A stretch of DNA of 64,000 bases from Pseudomonas cichorii (GCF_018343775.1 NZ_CP074349.1:1664001-1728000), one strand, 5' to 3'; counted from the first letter of the stretch, positions 1-9,583 are shown. Numbers and translations are program-made. The notes: generated by a model not told the origin, from the letters alone.

Positions 1-176
1 GGAATCGCCCCGAACAGCGCCAGGCACAGGGCATCGAGCAAGGTGCTCTTGCCCGCGCCGGTAGGGCCGGTGATCGCGAACAGACCGGCACTGGCCAGAG
101 GCTCTGCGGTGAAATCCAGCTCGAACGGCCCGGCCAGCGAGGCGAGGTTTTTCAGGCGAATGGCGAGAATCTTCAT
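1..176 (-). CDS. sbcC: Exonuclease subunit SbcC, N-terminal fragment cut by the window edge
   Basis: Only the first 58 or so codons are inside the window. They read from an ATG at 176 and give an SMC/Rad50-type N-terminus (MKILAIRLKNLASLAG...) followed by a Walker A loop GPTGAGKST at about residues 37-45. SbcC is the ATPase and coiled-coil half of the SbcCD nuclease, which opens hairpins and trims DNA ends during repair. The ATG overlaps the sbcD stop codon by 4 bases (ATGA), so the two subunits are translationally coupled. The gene continues beyond base 1. Confidence 0.93.
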   Translation of the reverse strand, partial: MKILAIRLKNLASLAGPFELDFTAEPLASAGLFAITGPTGAGKSTLLDALCLALFGAI

Positions 177-1417
177 GGCTGTTCGCTCTCCTGCTGAACT
201 TCACGCAGCAGCGTGGCGAAATCGGTAAGGGTCTGTTCATCCACCGCGCTGCCGAAGTTTTCTTCCCAGGCACGGCTGAACAGTTCCTGAGGCGTGAGCT
301 GGCCCAGTTCGATCAGGGTCGATTGCTCATCACCGCCATCAAGGCTGCCCTTGCCGGCATATTCGGCACCGATGCGCACCAGACGCACGGCCTTGCCTTG
401 CAGGGCGATTTCTATCTGGTTGCGCAGGTCCGGTTGCGGCTCGTCCAGGCGTACGCGCACTTCCAGCCAGGGCTGGCGGTCAATGTCGGCCAGCAGGTCG
501 ATGTCCGGCAGTTCCTTGAGTTTCAGCAGCAGTTCGGCCAGCGGGGCAGGGCCGAGGCGTTGCAGGTTGACGGCGCGGGGGATCAGGCGTGGCTCGACAC
601 TGACCAGTTGCTCGCCGTCGCAGTTGATTTCCAGAATCTGGTGTTTGTAGTCGATTTCCGAGAATGACAACGGAATGGGCGAACCGCTGTAGCGAATGCG
701 ATCTTCACCGTTGACCCGCTGCGGCTTGTGCAGATGGCCGAGGGCGACGTAGGTGATGCTCGGGCCGAACAGGCTGGCGGGCAGCGCTTCGGCATTGCCG
801 ATGATCAGGCTGCGCTCGGAGTCTTCGGACACCGAGCCTCCGGCCATATGTGCATGGCTGACCGCGATCAGGGCCTGGCCCGGCTGACGTTTTGCGTTGG
901 CAGCCTCGATCAGCAGTTCATGGACCTGGGCAATGCCGCGCAGGTAGTCGTCACCCAGTGTCGCACCCGTGACTTCGGCCGGGCGCAGAAACGGCAAGGC
1001 CAGACACCATGCCTTGACGTCACCTTTTGCATCCGGCAACGGCAGCAGCAGGCGCTCTGCATCCAGCGAACCATCATCCAGCCACAGCACCCGCCCCAGC
1101 GCGTGAGTGCGCAAGCGGCGCATCAGCGGAGCAGGCAATTCGATACGCGAGCCGGAGTCGTGGTTGCCGGCAATCATGACAATGGTCAGCAGCGGCTGTT
1201 GCTCATGGGCGTTGACGATAAAGTCGTACAGGCGCTCCTGAGCTTTGACCGGCGGGTTGACCGTATCGAAGATATCGCCTGCGATCAGCAGTACATCAGG
1301 CTGTCGCTCGGCCAGACGGGCAAGCAGCCAGCTCAGAAAGCTGGCGTGTTCAAAGTCCCGCTCCTGACCGTGGAGGTTCTGACCCAGATGCCAGTCGGAG
1401 GTGTGAAACAAACGCAT
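173..1417 (-). CDS. sbcD: Exonuclease subunit SbcD (Mre11-type metallophosphoesterase)
   Basis: A 414-residue protein, normal for SbcD. It has the calcineurin-like phosphoesterase metal sites in order: SDWH at residues 7-10, GDIFD at 47-51, GNHD at 84-87, SHAH at 187-190 and GHLH at 227-230. SbcD is the nuclease half of SbcCD and acts on hairpins and blocked ends in the cytoplasm. The open frame extends 43 codons upstream, but the ATG at 1417 is chosen because MRLFHTSDWHLG is the conserved beginning of the family. The stop overlaps the sbcC start (ATGA), indicating an sbcD-sbcC operon transcribed leftwards. The gene that follows on the same strand upstream (BatD-like) ends 41 bases away and belongs to another functional unit. 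Confidence 0.96.
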   Translation of the reverse strand: MRLFHTSDWHLGQNLHGQERDFEHASFLSWLLARLAERQPDVLLIAGDIFDTVNPPVKAQERLYDFIVNAHEQQPLLTIVMIAGNHDSGSRIELPAPLMRRLRTHALGRVLWLDDGSLDAERLLLPLPDAKGDVKAWCLALPFLRPAEVTGATLGDDYLRGIAQVHELLIEAANAKRQPGQALIAVSHAHMAGGSVSEDSERSLIIGNAEALPASLFGPSITYVALGHLHKPQRVNGEDRIRYSGSPIPLSFSEIDYKHQILEINCDGEQLVSVEPRLIPRAVNLQRLGPAPLAELLLKLKELPDIDLLADIDRQPWLEVRVRLDEPQPDLRNQIEIALQGKAVRLVRIGAEYAGKGSLDGGDEQSTLIELGQLTPQELFSRAWEENFGSAVDEQTLTDFATLLREVQQESEQP

Positions 1418-1458
1418 TGATTGACCTGTATTTTGTGGCGGACTCTTTCGCGAAGATC

Positions 1459-3108
1459 TCACTTCGGATAGAGCGGCGGCAACCCTGCATCGCCTGTCGG
1501 GTCCTGTATCCGCTCGGCTGCGGGCAGGGTGCGGATGGCGCGCCACAGGTCTTCGCCCATCCAGAACTTGCCGGTTTCGCTGTACAGCGCGCCGTTCAAG
1601 CCATCCAGCGCATCGGACAACGGTACGAAACGGGCGGCCATGTCGGCCAGGGTTTCAGGCTGCTGGCGTGCCCAGGCATCCAGTGCCTGACGGGTTGCAT
1701 GGGGATCGTTGGCGGTACATGCACGCTTGAGATCGTCCAGTACGGTACGCGGACTTGGGCCGGTCTGCACCGAACGGGTCACCGCTGGCTGGCCACGTGC
1801 CCGCCACCAGAGAATCAGGCTCAGCAGGGTGGTCAGGGCGAACAGCACGGTACTCAGTTGCCACGGCCAGACCGGCGGCCCCATGACCGTCAGGCCACCT
1901 TGTTCGTTATTGACCGGAGTGTCCACCGCCAGCCCCGGATTGTTGTTGATCTGCAGGGTGCGTGCAGGGAGGCTGCTGTGTTCCAGATGATCTTCGCGGG
2001 TGTTCCACCAGGTCACGTCCACGGTGGGCAGGTCGATGGCGCCCGGACGATTGGGGACCAGGGCTTCACGTTCTTCACGGGTGCCGATCAGGCCGCGCTC
2101 GCTGACCAGATTGCCCAGTTGCGGTTGATCCGGGTAATGCCTCAGGCCCGCTACCTGTGTGGCGGGCAAGGGCGGCAATTGCGAGCCGGACAGGCCTTCG
2201 GCCTTGAGAATGATGGTGCGGGTCAGGGAGTCGCCCACCTGGCTGTTGCCCGGTTCGGGGTTCCAGCTTTCTTCCAGTGTCACGCTGCGGGCTGGCAACC
2301 AGGGCACATCGGCCGGGTAGTCAGCAGGCTTGGGTTTGACGTTCAGGGGAACCTTGGCGGAACTGACCCGCATCAGCCGGCCCGGTTGCGGACCGAACGG
2401 ACTGGCTTCCTGATTCGGTGAGCCGGTCTGTACCAGTGTGGCACTGAAGACCAGTGCCGGAACTTCCAGGGTGCCGCTCTGCTGGGGGTAGATCGCATAG
2501 CGCGTTTCGATCACGCCATGGCGTACGCCATTGATCAGCTTTTCATAGGTGCGTGAGTCACCGAGTTTGTCGACTCGCGCCTCGGCAATCTGCAAGGGGC
2601 TCAGGCTGCTGTCGTCGAACAGCGATACCGAGTGATAGATGCGCAGGGTCAGCACCGCCTGGGCCTGCACATAGACGCTTTCCTGATCCAGGCTCGTCTC
2701 GATGAAGATCGGCGCCAGCTGGTTGCCTTTCTCCCGGGTATCGCTCTGCATGACCTGCAGGCTCACGGGCTGGCTTTTCAGCTCGCCCAGTTGCAACGAA
2801 GGAATCACGACAATGCCCGACTGGCGGGGCAGCAGGGTGATGATCCAGCGGGTGGTGGCCTGGTTGCCGCTATCCAGCGTGGTCAGCCGGTTGATCTGGC
2901 GGGTACCGCGCACATCGAAGTTGGCGTCCAGAGCGCTCAGGTCAGGTTTGCCGAACAGCGTGACATCGGTGGTTTCCAGAGTCAGTTCCACGGTCTCGCC
3001 GGAATTGAGGCGCGTGCGATCGACCTTGGCGATCAGCTCCGCTGCCTGTGACGACAAGACGACCAGCCCCAGGAACAGGCCGGTCAAAAGGGGATACACA
3101 CGACTCAT
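1459..3108 (-). CDS. BatD-like protein, last gene of the moxR/Bat operon
   Basis: A 549-residue envelope protein. It starts with a signal peptide (hydrophobic core LLTGLFLGLVVLSS, then SQAAEL), so the bulk should be periplasmic. It has beta-rich repeats typical of BatD (LNSGETVELTLET near the N-terminus and the ALDANFDVRGTRQ segment) and one transmembrane helix around residues 405-425 (WPWQLSTVLFALTTLLSLILWW), followed by a cytoplasmic tail. BatD proteins accompany MoxR ATPases and VWA proteins in operons linked to envelope stress and aerotolerance; the molecular role is not settled. The frame opens 28 codons earlier, but the ATG at 3108 overlaps the preceding gene's stop by 4 bases and places the signal peptide at the N-terminus. 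Confidence 0.85.
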   Translation of the reverse strand: MSRVYPLLTGLFLGLVVLSSQAAELIAKVDRTRLNSGETVELTLETTDVTLFGKPDLSALDANFDVRGTRQINRLTTLDSGNQATTRWIITLLPRQSGIVVIPSLQLGELKSQPVSLQVMQSDTREKGNQLAPIFIETSLDQESVYVQAQAVLTLRIYHSVSLFDDSSLSPLQIAEARVDKLGDSRTYEKLINGVRHGVIETRYAIYPQQSGTLEVPALVFSATLVQTGSPNQEASPFGPQPGRLMRVSSAKVPLNVKPKPADYPADVPWLPARSVTLEESWNPEPGNSQVGDSLTRTIILKAEGLSGSQLPPLPATQVAGLRHYPDQPQLGNLVSERGLIGTREEREALVPNRPGAIDLPTVDVTWWNTREDHLEHSSLPARTLQINNNPGLAVDTPVNNEQGGLTVMGPPVWPWQLSTVLFALTTLLSLILWWRARGQPAVTRSVQTGPSPRTVLDDLKRACTANDPHATRQALDAWARQQPETLADMAARFVPLSDALDGLNGALYSETGKFWMGEDLWRAIRTLPAAERIQDPTGDAGLPPLYPK

Positions 3109-4823
3109 CGGGTCTTTTCCTGATGTTGCTGTTCGTAGCGAAACTTGCGCCGCAGCAGTTCGCCGGGATCGTCCGGGATCTGCCTCAGCCATTGATCCAG
3201 CGCCTGACGTCGTTCGACGGTGATCTGGCTCTCGGCCGGCTGAATCGGTGGGCGAGTGGTTGGTTCATCGTCTTGCGTCGAGCCTGTATTATTGTCGGTG
3301 CCTGCCGATTCGGGGGGCTGGCTGTCGGTGCTGCTGTCTTCCTCGGATTGAGGCTGATTCTGTTCCGTTTCGGGCGTGTTGCTGGCCTGCTGGTGCGGCG
3401 TTTCGTGGCCTTCTTCGCCTTGCTCGCTCTTGTCCTGCTCCGTTTCTGAAGCGCCTGGGTTGTTGGCCTGATCCAGCAAACGCTGGATCAATGCCTTGTT
3501 GAATTGCGCCGCCGGGAAGTCCGGTTGGCGTTCCAGGGCCTGTTCATAAGCGTCCAGTGCCGCTTCCAGTTCGCCGCTATGGGCCAAGGCATTGCCGCGA
3601 TTGTAATGGTCGGCAGCCGTGTTGCCCTCGGCGAAGCGCTGGGCCGCCGTGGCGTAGTCTCCCGCTTCATAAAAGGCCATGCCTTTCCATTGCGGGTTTT
3701 CAAAGTGTTGTGCTGCTTCGGCGGGTCGGCGTTGTTCCAGCAGGCGCTGGCCTTGTTGATCCGGGCGCAGCCACAGGTCCTGAAACTCGAACGCCTGACT
3801 GTTCTGCGGCAGCATGAACAGCAACGGCAGACAGAACAGCCAGCCCCGTCGTCCGGCGCAGGCTGCCAGCAGCAACAGCGGCAACAGGAACAAGTAGCCC
3901 TGATCGGCCCAGGTATCCAGTTGCAGGACTTGCCCGTCGCTGCGCAGATTCTGCGGACCGGCGAACAGGCCCAGGCTGCGCAGGTCTTCATCGTCCATTC
4001 TGGCTTGACGATAGCTGCCGCCCACATTGTTGGCGAAATCATTGAGGCTGGCGCTGTCCAGGCGCGGCACCATGATCGCGCCCTGAGCGTCCTTGAGCAG
4101 GCTGCCGTTTTCCAGGGTCACCGGAGCCCCTTCGGCAGTGCCGATGCCCAGGATCAGCAGCGGCGGCGATTGGCCTCTGAGCAGTTGCTCGATCCCCTGG
4201 CGTTCCTGTTCGCTCAACGATGAGCCGATCAACAGAATCCGGCCCTGACCCAGCGCACCTTGCTTGAGCAGGTCGAGGGCTTTCTTGACGGCCAGATCGG
4301 CACGTTGACCGGCCTGGGGCATGATCGATGGCTTGATGGCATCCAGCAGGTTATGACTGGTCACCTGATCGTCGGACAGTGGCACCAGCGTGTGGGCGCT
4401 GCCAGCGTAAACGATGATGGCGGTCTGCGAGTCGCTGCGGGCCTGCAACAGGTCCAGCAGTTTGCGTTTGGCCTGCTCCAGGCGGGTCGGCGAACTGTCG
4501 GTGGCGAGCATTTGCGGCGTCAGTTCCAAAACCACCACCAGTGGGTCGACCGGCTTCTGGCTGATCTGCTCGACACGCTGCCAGCCGGGACCGAGCAAGG
4601 CCAGCACGGCCAGCGTCCAGCAGATGCCCAGAATGACCCACGGCAATTTATTGTTGCGTCCGCGTCCGCCGTTGAGCAGCGCAGAGTGGAACGCCGCGGG
4701 CATGATCATCTGCCAGCGTCCGGCGCGTTTCTGCCGGTGCCAGAGGTGCCAGATCAACAGGCCCAGCAATGGCAGGATCAGCAGCCACCAGGGCCTTAGC
4801 CAGTGAGGCCAGAGCGCGATCAT
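3105..4823 (-). CDS. BatB-like VWA membrane protein fused to a TPR (BatC-like) domain
   Basis: A 572-residue fusion. Two transmembrane helices lie at about residues 12-28 and 62-79, followed by a von Willebrand A domain (about 90-290), a third hydrophobic stretch (about 315-350), TPR repeats (about 385-460, with AYEQALERQPDFPAAQFNKA) and a Glu/Ser/Pro/Gln-rich linker near the C-terminus. In the VWA domain the metal-binding DxSxS motif is replaced by E-L-T-P-Q at residues 100-104, so metal binding through this site is doubtful. The neighbouring BatA keeps an intact motif. The ATG at 4823 overlaps the BatA stop by 4 bases; longer upstream starts would run deep into batA. VWA-TPR fusions like this occur next to MoxR genes in Pseudomonas, where they are thought to act as membrane scaffolds. 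Confidence 0.88.
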   Translation of the reverse strand: MIALWPHWLRPWWLLILPLLGLLIWHLWHRQKRAGRWQMIMPAAFHSALLNGGRGRNNKLPWVILGICWTLAVLALLGPGWQRVEQISQKPVDPLVVVLELTPQMLATDSSPTRLEQAKRKLLDLLQARSDSQTAIIVYAGSAHTLVPLSDDQVTSHNLLDAIKPSIMPQAGQRADLAVKKALDLLKQGALGQGRILLIGSSLSEQERQGIEQLLRGQSPPLLILGIGTAEGAPVTLENGSLLKDAQGAIMVPRLDSASLNDFANNVGGSYRQARMDDEDLRSLGLFAGPQNLRSDGQVLQLDTWADQGYLFLLPLLLLAACAGRRGWLFCLPLLFMLPQNSQAFEFQDLWLRPDQQGQRLLEQRRPAEAAQHFENPQWKGMAFYEAGDYATAAQRFAEGNTAADHYNRGNALAHSGELEAALDAYEQALERQPDFPAAQFNKALIQRLLDQANNPGASETEQDKSEQGEEGHETPHQQASNTPETEQNQPQSEEDSSTDSQPPESAGTDNNTGSTQDDEPTTRPPIQPAESQITVERRQALDQWLRQIPDDPGELLRRKFRYEQQHQEKTR

Positions 4824-5878
4824 CGTGGCCTCCGGATACGTGCCAGGCGCCTGCGCAGACCTGCAAGTCGTTGCTGGTTGAGCAGGCGTTGCAGGGCGTT
4901 GTTGGCCCACAGATCGACGAAGACCAGCAACACACTCCCCAGCAGTGCCGCCGCCAGCGGCCATTGATACAGCGCCATGGCCGGACGAGCCTGGGTGGGC
5001 TGCTGGGCAACGGGCTCCAGTGAATCGAGGGTGAGGCGGATCTTTCTCAGCTCATCGCCGTCACGGGCGCGGAAGTACTGGCCGCCGCTGAGGGTTGCGA
5101 TTTCCTTGAGGGTGGGCTCATCCAGATCCAGGCTGGGATTGAGGCCGAGCATGCTTTGCACACCGCTGCTGTCGGGGTCGGAGCCGATGCCGATGGGGTA
5201 GATTTTCACTCCTTCCTCAGCGGCCAGCCGTGCAGCGGTCACCGGGTCGATCTGCCCGCCGTTGTTGGCGCCGTCGGTCACCAGCACCAGCACCCGGCTG
5301 TTGGCCGGACGCAGGCGCAAGCGTTTGAGCGCCAGGCCGATGGCGTCACCGATGGCTGTGTTCTTTCCGGCGATGCCGATCCGGGCCTCATCGAGCCAGA
5401 CGCGGACGGTGCGGCGGTCGAAGGTGAGGGGCGCTTGCAGAAATGCCTGACTGCCAAACAGGATCAGGCCGACGCGATCACCCTGGCGGCTTTCAAGAAA
5501 GTCGCCCAGCAGGTGCTGGACCAGAACCAGCCGGCTGACGTCTTCGCCTTTCCACTGCATGTCGGGGTAGTCCATGGAACCGGACACATCCACGGCCACC
5601 AGCAGATCCCGGCCGCTGGCGGCAATCGGCAGCGGTTCGCCCAGCCATTGCGGGCGCGCCGCAGCGATCAGCAGCAACAGCCAGATCAGCAGCAGTGGCA
5701 AGCGTTGCCGCCAGGCAGGCAGATTGGCCTTGGCCCGGCGTCCGCTCAACTCTTCAAGTTCGTTGAGAAAGCTGACTTTGAGCGCCGCTTCACCGCTGTC
5801 TGCAATTGGCAGCAAAAACCGCATCAGCCAGGGCAATGGCAGCAGGGCGAAGACCCAGGGCCAGGCGAATTCAAACAT
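4820..5878 (-). CDS. BatA-like VWA domain membrane protein
   Basis: A 352-residue inner-membrane protein with two N-terminal helices (about 5-22 and 60-75), a VWA domain with an intact MIDAS motif DVSGS (residues 97-101) and downstream VTDGANNGG, and a C-terminal helix (LAAALLGSVLLVFVDLW). It sits in the operon moxR-DUF58-DUF4381-batA-batB-batD, with overlaps on both sides (8 bases with DUF4381, 4 bases with batB). MoxR AAA+ ATPases are generally thought to act as chaperones on VWA partners, so this is a probable client. The intact MIDAS contrasts with the degenerate one in the next gene. Confidence 0.9.
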   Translation of the reverse strand: MFEFAWPWVFALLPLPWLMRFLLPIADSGEAALKVSFLNELEELSGRRAKANLPAWRQRLPLLLIWLLLLIAAARPQWLGEPLPIAASGRDLLVAVDVSGSMDYPDMQWKGEDVSRLVLVQHLLGDFLESRQGDRVGLILFGSQAFLQAPLTFDRRTVRVWLDEARIGIAGKNTAIGDAIGLALKRLRLRPANSRVLVLVTDGANNGGQIDPVTAARLAAEEGVKIYPIGIGSDPDSSGVQSMLGLNPSLDLDEPTLKEIATLSGGQYFRARDGDELRKIRLTLDSLEPVAQQPTQARPAMALYQWPLAAALLGSVLLVFVDLWANNALQRLLNQQRLAGLRRRLARIRRPR

Positions 5879-6365
5879 GTTTGCGAATCCAGGTTTCGAC
5901 CGACTGTGTCAGGCCGGTAATGGCCTTGTCGTCGAGTTTGCATTCGGGTTTATAAGCGCCTTCGACCAGAATCATCCAGCGGGTCAGGCCCGCGGCGGGG
6001 CAGCGGTTATCGAGGAAAGCCAGCCATTTTCGACCGTTGAGGGTATGGCTCTGGCTGTGCGGGTAGTGGTTGCGGCACACGCGCTTGAGCAGACCATTGA
6101 TCTGTTGCAGCCAGGCACCGGCCGGTGCGCCGTCGTAGGGCTTGGGCAGGCTGGCCAGCTCGGCCAGCGCCGCAAGGCGGACCGGGTCCAGAGGTTGCTC
6201 GCTGCGACGGTTGCTGGATTTGACCGGCAGCAGCACGCGCAGCCGCCAGAAACCCCAGGCCACGGCAGGTATCAACAGCATCAGCAGCCACCAGCCTGGT
6301 GCCGGTGGCCAGAAGCCGATGGGCGCGGGCGTAATCAAGGGTTGCAACTGATCCAGAGGGTTCAT
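5871..6365 (-). CDS. DUF4381 family small membrane protein
   Basis: A 164-residue protein with one N-terminal transmembrane helix (about residues 23-42, GWWLLMLLIPAVAWGFWRL) and a basic, soluble remainder containing the GRKWLAFLDNRCP segment typical of DUF4381. Its function is unknown. Members are nearly always found between a DUF58 gene and a VWA gene in moxR operons. Its start overlaps the DUF58 stop by 4 bases and its stop overlaps the batA start by 8 bases, so it is clearly a working part of the operon. Confidence 0.88.
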   Translation of the reverse strand: MNPLDQLQPLITPAPIGFWPPAPGWWLLMLLIPAVAWGFWRLRVLLPVKSSNRRSEQPLDPVRLAALAELASLPKPYDGAPAGAWLQQINGLLKRVCRNHYPHSQSHTLNGRKWLAFLDNRCPAAGLTRWMILVEGAYKPECKLDDKAITGLTQSVETWIRKHV

Positions 6366-7306
6366 TTGTTCTTTACCGGACGCCGGGCATCCAGATAGTC
6401 ACGCAACTGCTCGACCATGGCGGTTTGAGTGCTCAGGGGCATGAGCAGGACCCGAAGTTTCTTCGCCAGCAATTCCCAGCGATCGGAGCGGGCCTCGCCC
6501 TGTGCGCGATAGGCCTTGCGCAGCTCCGGGTCCAGTGTGTCGAGTTCCAGCTGGGCGCCTCGCTCGGCAAAACGCAGCAGGCCGGCGGCGGGCAGGGCGC
6601 GGTCCAGAGGATCGGAAACCGGCAGCAACAGCAGGTCGCAATGCCGTGACAGCAGGCTCAATTGCTGTTCGGCCGCATCGGACAGGGCGCGTTCGTCACA
6701 CAGTACAATGACCAGACTGCCAGGGCGCAGCACCTCGCGTGCCCGGCGCAGGGCAATGCCGAATGCATCGCGGTCGGCGGCGATTTCGGTATGCAGCGAC
6801 TGATTGACCCGCACCAGTCGATTCAAAAGCTGCAACAGGCACTGCTTGCTGCGCCGGGGCTTGATTTCGTAATGCTCGTTGTCGCCGAACACCAGCCCGC
6901 CGATCCGGTCGTTGTGTTCAAGTGCAGCCCAGCCGATCAGCGCCGCAGCCTGGGCCGCGAGCACCGATTTGAACATCAGCCCCGACCCGAAGAACAGGCG
7001 ACGGCTTTGCTCCACCATGATGAAGATCGGGCGTTCGCGCTCTTCATGGAACAGCTTGGTATGCGGCTCCTGGGTCCGGGCCGTGACACGCCAGTCGATG
7101 CTGCGCACATCGTCACCTGCCTGATAGACCCGCACCTGATCGAAGTCCACGCCACGCCCGCGCAATTTGGAGTGGTGCAGGCCGATCAAGGGGCTGCGCC
7201 TGCTTGGCGTCGAGAACAGTTGCACTTCCCGCACGCGATGGCGCATCTCGATCAGTTCGCTGAGGCTGACACGAATGCCCGGCTGTGAGATCAGGTAGGG
7301 TTGCAT
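6362..7306 (-). CDS. DUF58 domain protein of the moxR operon
   Basis: A 314-residue protein containing the DUF58 signature: a GLHHSKLRGRGVDF segment near residue 42 and YQAGDDVRSIDWRVTART at about residues 61-78, then a VWA-like fold (IFIMVEQSR). No transmembrane helix is obvious. DUF58 proteins are the standard second gene of MoxR operons and are presumed MoxR partners. The ATG at 7306 is chosen because it lies 2 bases past the moxR stop and begins the conserved sequence. The frame also opens upstream inside moxR, but that part is the moxR gene read out of frame. Confidence 0.9.
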   Translation of the reverse strand: MQPYLISQPGIRVSLSELIEMRHRVREVQLFSTPSRRSPLIGLHHSKLRGRGVDFDQVRVYQAGDDVRSIDWRVTARTQEPHTKLFHEERERPIFIMVEQSRRLFFGSGLMFKSVLAAQAAALIGWAALEHNDRIGGLVFGDNEHYEIKPRRSKQCLLQLLNRLVRVNQSLHTEIAADRDAFGIALRRAREVLRPGSLVIVLCDERALSDAAEQQLSLLSRHCDLLLLPVSDPLDRALPAAGLLRFAERGAQLELDTLDPELRKAYRAQGEARSDRWELLAKKLRVLLMPLSTQTAMVEQLRDYLDARRPVKNK

Positions 7307-7310
7307 GGCT

Positions 7311-8270
7311 TCAGGCAACGGCGACGACGTCGAGGATCCGCTGGATGACACGGTCCTGATCAATACCGGCAGCCTCGGCCTCAAACGACAGAATGATGCG
7401 ATGGCGCAGCACGTCGAACAGCACTGCCTGAATGTCTTCCGGGCTGACGAAGTCGCGTCCGGCCAGCCATGCATGGGCACGTGCGCAGCGGTCCAGGGAA
7501 ATGGAGCCACGTGGGCTGGCACCATAGCCGATCCACTCGGCCAGTTCCTGATCGAACTTGGCCGGAGTGCGGGTGGCCATGACCAACTGCACCAGGTATT
7601 CCTCCACCGCATCGGCCATGTACAGACCGAGGATTTCCTTGCGGGCGGCAAAGATCGCCTGCTGGCTGATCCGGCGTTCGGGCTTGGTTTCGCCATTCAG
7701 GGCTTCACCACGGGCCTGTTGCAGGATCTTGCGTTCTACGGCCGCGTCGGGGAAACCGATCTTGACGTGCATCAGGAAGCGGTCCAGCTGCGCTTCGGGC
7801 AGCGGATAGGTGCCTTCCTGTTCGATGGGGTTCTGCGTAGCCATGACCAGAAACAGCGGCGACAGGTCATAGGTGCTGCGCCCGACGCTGACCTGACGTT
7901 CGGCCATGGCTTCGAGCAGGGCCGATTGCACCTTGGCCGGAGCACGGTTGATTTCGTCGGCCAGTACCAGATTGTGGAAGATCGGCCCTTGCTGGAAGAC
8001 GAAGCTGCCGGTTTCCGGACGGTAGATCTCGGTGCCGGTGATATCGGCCGGCAGGAGGTCCGGAGTGAACTGAATTCGGTGGAACTGCGCTTCGACGCCT
8101 TCGGCCAGCTCCTTGATGGCCTTGGTCTTGGCCAGACCCGGAGCGCCTTCGACCAGCATGTGGCCGTCGGCAAGCAAGGCGATCAGCAAGCGTTCGATCA
8201 GCTTTTCCTGGCCGAGGATCTGCGTTGAAAGAAATGTTCGCAGCGCAATCAGCGCTTCACGATGTTCCAT
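7311..8270 (-). CDS. MoxR family AAA+ ATPase
   Basis: A 319-residue AAA+ ATPase with Walker A GAPGLAKT (residues 42-49), Walker B LVLADE (101-106) followed by the MoxR-typical INRAP, a sensor segment [23 protein letters not shown], and the C-terminal lid domain. MoxR proteins are cytoplasmic chaperone-like ATPases thought to mature VWA partners, two of which are encoded downstream. It is the first gene of a six-gene leftward operon with gaps of 4 bases or overlaps throughout, so all products should be made together. The start ATG at 8270 has an AGGAA-type ribosome binding site upstream. Confidence 0.95.
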   Translation of the reverse strand: MEHREALIALRTFLSTQILGQEKLIERLLIALLADGHMLVEGAPGLAKTKAIKELAEGVEAQFHRIQFTPDLLPADITGTEIYRPETGSFVFQQGPIFHNLVLADEINRAPAKVQSALLEAMAERQVSVGRSTYDLSPLFLVMATQNPIEQEGTYPLPEAQLDRFLMHVKIGFPDAAVERKILQQARGEALNGETKPERRISQQAIFAARKEILGLYMADAVEEYLVQLVMATRTPAKFDQELAEWIGYGASPRGSISLDRCARAHAWLAGRDFVSPEDIQAVLFDVLRHRIILSFEAEAAGIDQDRVIQRILDVVAVA

Positions 8271-8459
8271 CGATGAGTGTTCCTGGCAAGGTAATCAGCG
8301 GTGTCACACGACACCGAAGCTGGGGGCGATACTTTAATCCATCCCGATAGGGATCGACTAACCGCTACAGGGTTTTTTATACACTTTCAGGAAGTAGGTG
8401 GCGTTTATTTGGGAATCGTCCCACATGTTTTGTCAAAGATGCGTGTAGGTGTGTGAACT

Positions 8460-8544
8460 GGGAGGGGCCTTGGCCGCGACGACCAGCTTCCAGTCACTGC
8501 ATTTTCAGAGGCTTCAACATGCTGTCGCGGCCAAGGCCCCTCCC
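8460..8544. repeat. REPIN-like long inverted repeat
   Basis: Two perfectly complementary 21-base arms (8460-8480 and 8524-8544) flank a 43-base spacer. Each arm has the GGGAGGGGCCTTGGCCGCGA type sequence, itself containing a small palindrome, which matches the two-REP architecture of Pseudomonas REPIN elements. It occupies the 349-base gap between moxR and the amidohydrolase gene. The rest of that gap (8271-8459) should hold the leftward moxR promoter, but I see no clear consensus there. Confidence 0.8.
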
Positions 8545-8619
8545 ACGGATTGCCTGCTCACTCAATCGCAATATGAGTGTCAGAAGACGCTATCTACCCT
8601 GTGTCGTTCGGGCGACGTT

Positions 8620-9366
8620 TTATAGCCGATAGAAGTCTGCGGCGTTCTCCCATAGAACCTTGTGTGCAGCCTTTTCGCCCAGTGACTCCATGACCAGTTC
8701 GATATCGCTCGCCTGGAAAGGGCGTGGTGCGCGGGTCGAGGGCAGGTCGGTGCCGAACATCAAGGCATGGGGGTTGGCCGAGTAAATGTCCTTGAGCGCT
8801 TGCTCCACCGGAAAGTCCACACGCCCGAAGCCACACGCCTTTACCCGTATACCCCGCTCTGCAAGACGCAACACGGTGGGCATGCCTTCCCGGCTCAGGC
8901 CCAGATGGTCGATGCTGATTGCGGGCAATTGCAGCAGACGGGTTTCGATTTCGGCCAGTTCCCGTGAGTCGATATAAAGCTCTGAATGCCAGCCCACTTG
9001 CCTGTGGACTCGTCTTGCCAGTGTCTCCAGTTGATCAAGTTGCTCTGAACCGCCGCGCTTGAGGTTGAAGCGCAGGGCGCGCACGCCGAAGCCGTTGAGG
9101 GTTTCGAGCTCGGCATCGGTGACGGTGGCGGGCAACTGGGTCACGCCGACGAAGTCAGGCCCCAGTCGACGCAGCGCCTCCAGCAGATAGCCCTGATCGA
9201 AAGCCTGGAACGACCCGGAAACCACGGCCCCGCCTACGACACCCAGCGCAGACGTAGCCGCCTGGTAGTCAGCGACGCCGAAAGGGTCGGGCAAGTAGCC
9301 ATTGTTGGCCTTGAGCGGGAAGTGCGGATCGATGATATGGCAGTGGGCATCGAAGATAGGCTGCAT
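8620..9366 (-). CDS. Amidohydrolase (TIM-barrel metal-dependent hydrolase, amidohydrolase 2 family)
   Basis: A 248-residue protein starting with the metal-binding motif DAHCHI (residues 6-11). It has a later SIDHLGL segment and a C-terminal MFGTDLPSTRAP segment that supplies the catalytic Asp of this superfamily. It resembles 2-pyrone-4,6-dicarboxylate lactonase and L-fuconolactonase-like hydrolases, but the substrate cannot be read from sequence. It has no signal peptide, so it is cytoplasmic. It stands alone on the minus strand and diverges from the Tc toxin genes; the 217-base gap between them must hold both promoters. Confidence 0.85.
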   Translation of the reverse strand: MQPIFDAHCHIIDPHFPLKANNGYLPDPFGVADYQAATSALGVVGGAVVSGSFQAFDQGYLLEALRRLGPDFVGVTQLPATVTDAELETLNGFGVRALRFNLKRGGSEQLDQLETLARRVHRQVGWHSELYIDSRELAEIETRLLQLPAISIDHLGLSREGMPTVLRLAERGIRVKACGFGRVDFPVEQALKDIYSANPHALMFGTDLPSTRAPRPFQASDIELVMESLGEKAAHKVLWENAADFYRL

Positions 9367-9583
9367 GACAGGCTCCAGATAGCGAAGCCCTCACCTTACT
9401 CCTTTGCGTTGCTCGAATTCGCTGATGTATGTACCGACATTTTCAAAAGTTATCTGCAGTTCAGCTCTGCCGCCCGTTTATCTCCCATTGTTGAATACCT
9501 TTGCCGCCTGTCTATTAGAGGGCGTCGAGGAGGGCAGGGTCTGCTTCACTTTTTCATTAGCGGTCTTTAGCAGTGGCCATTTC

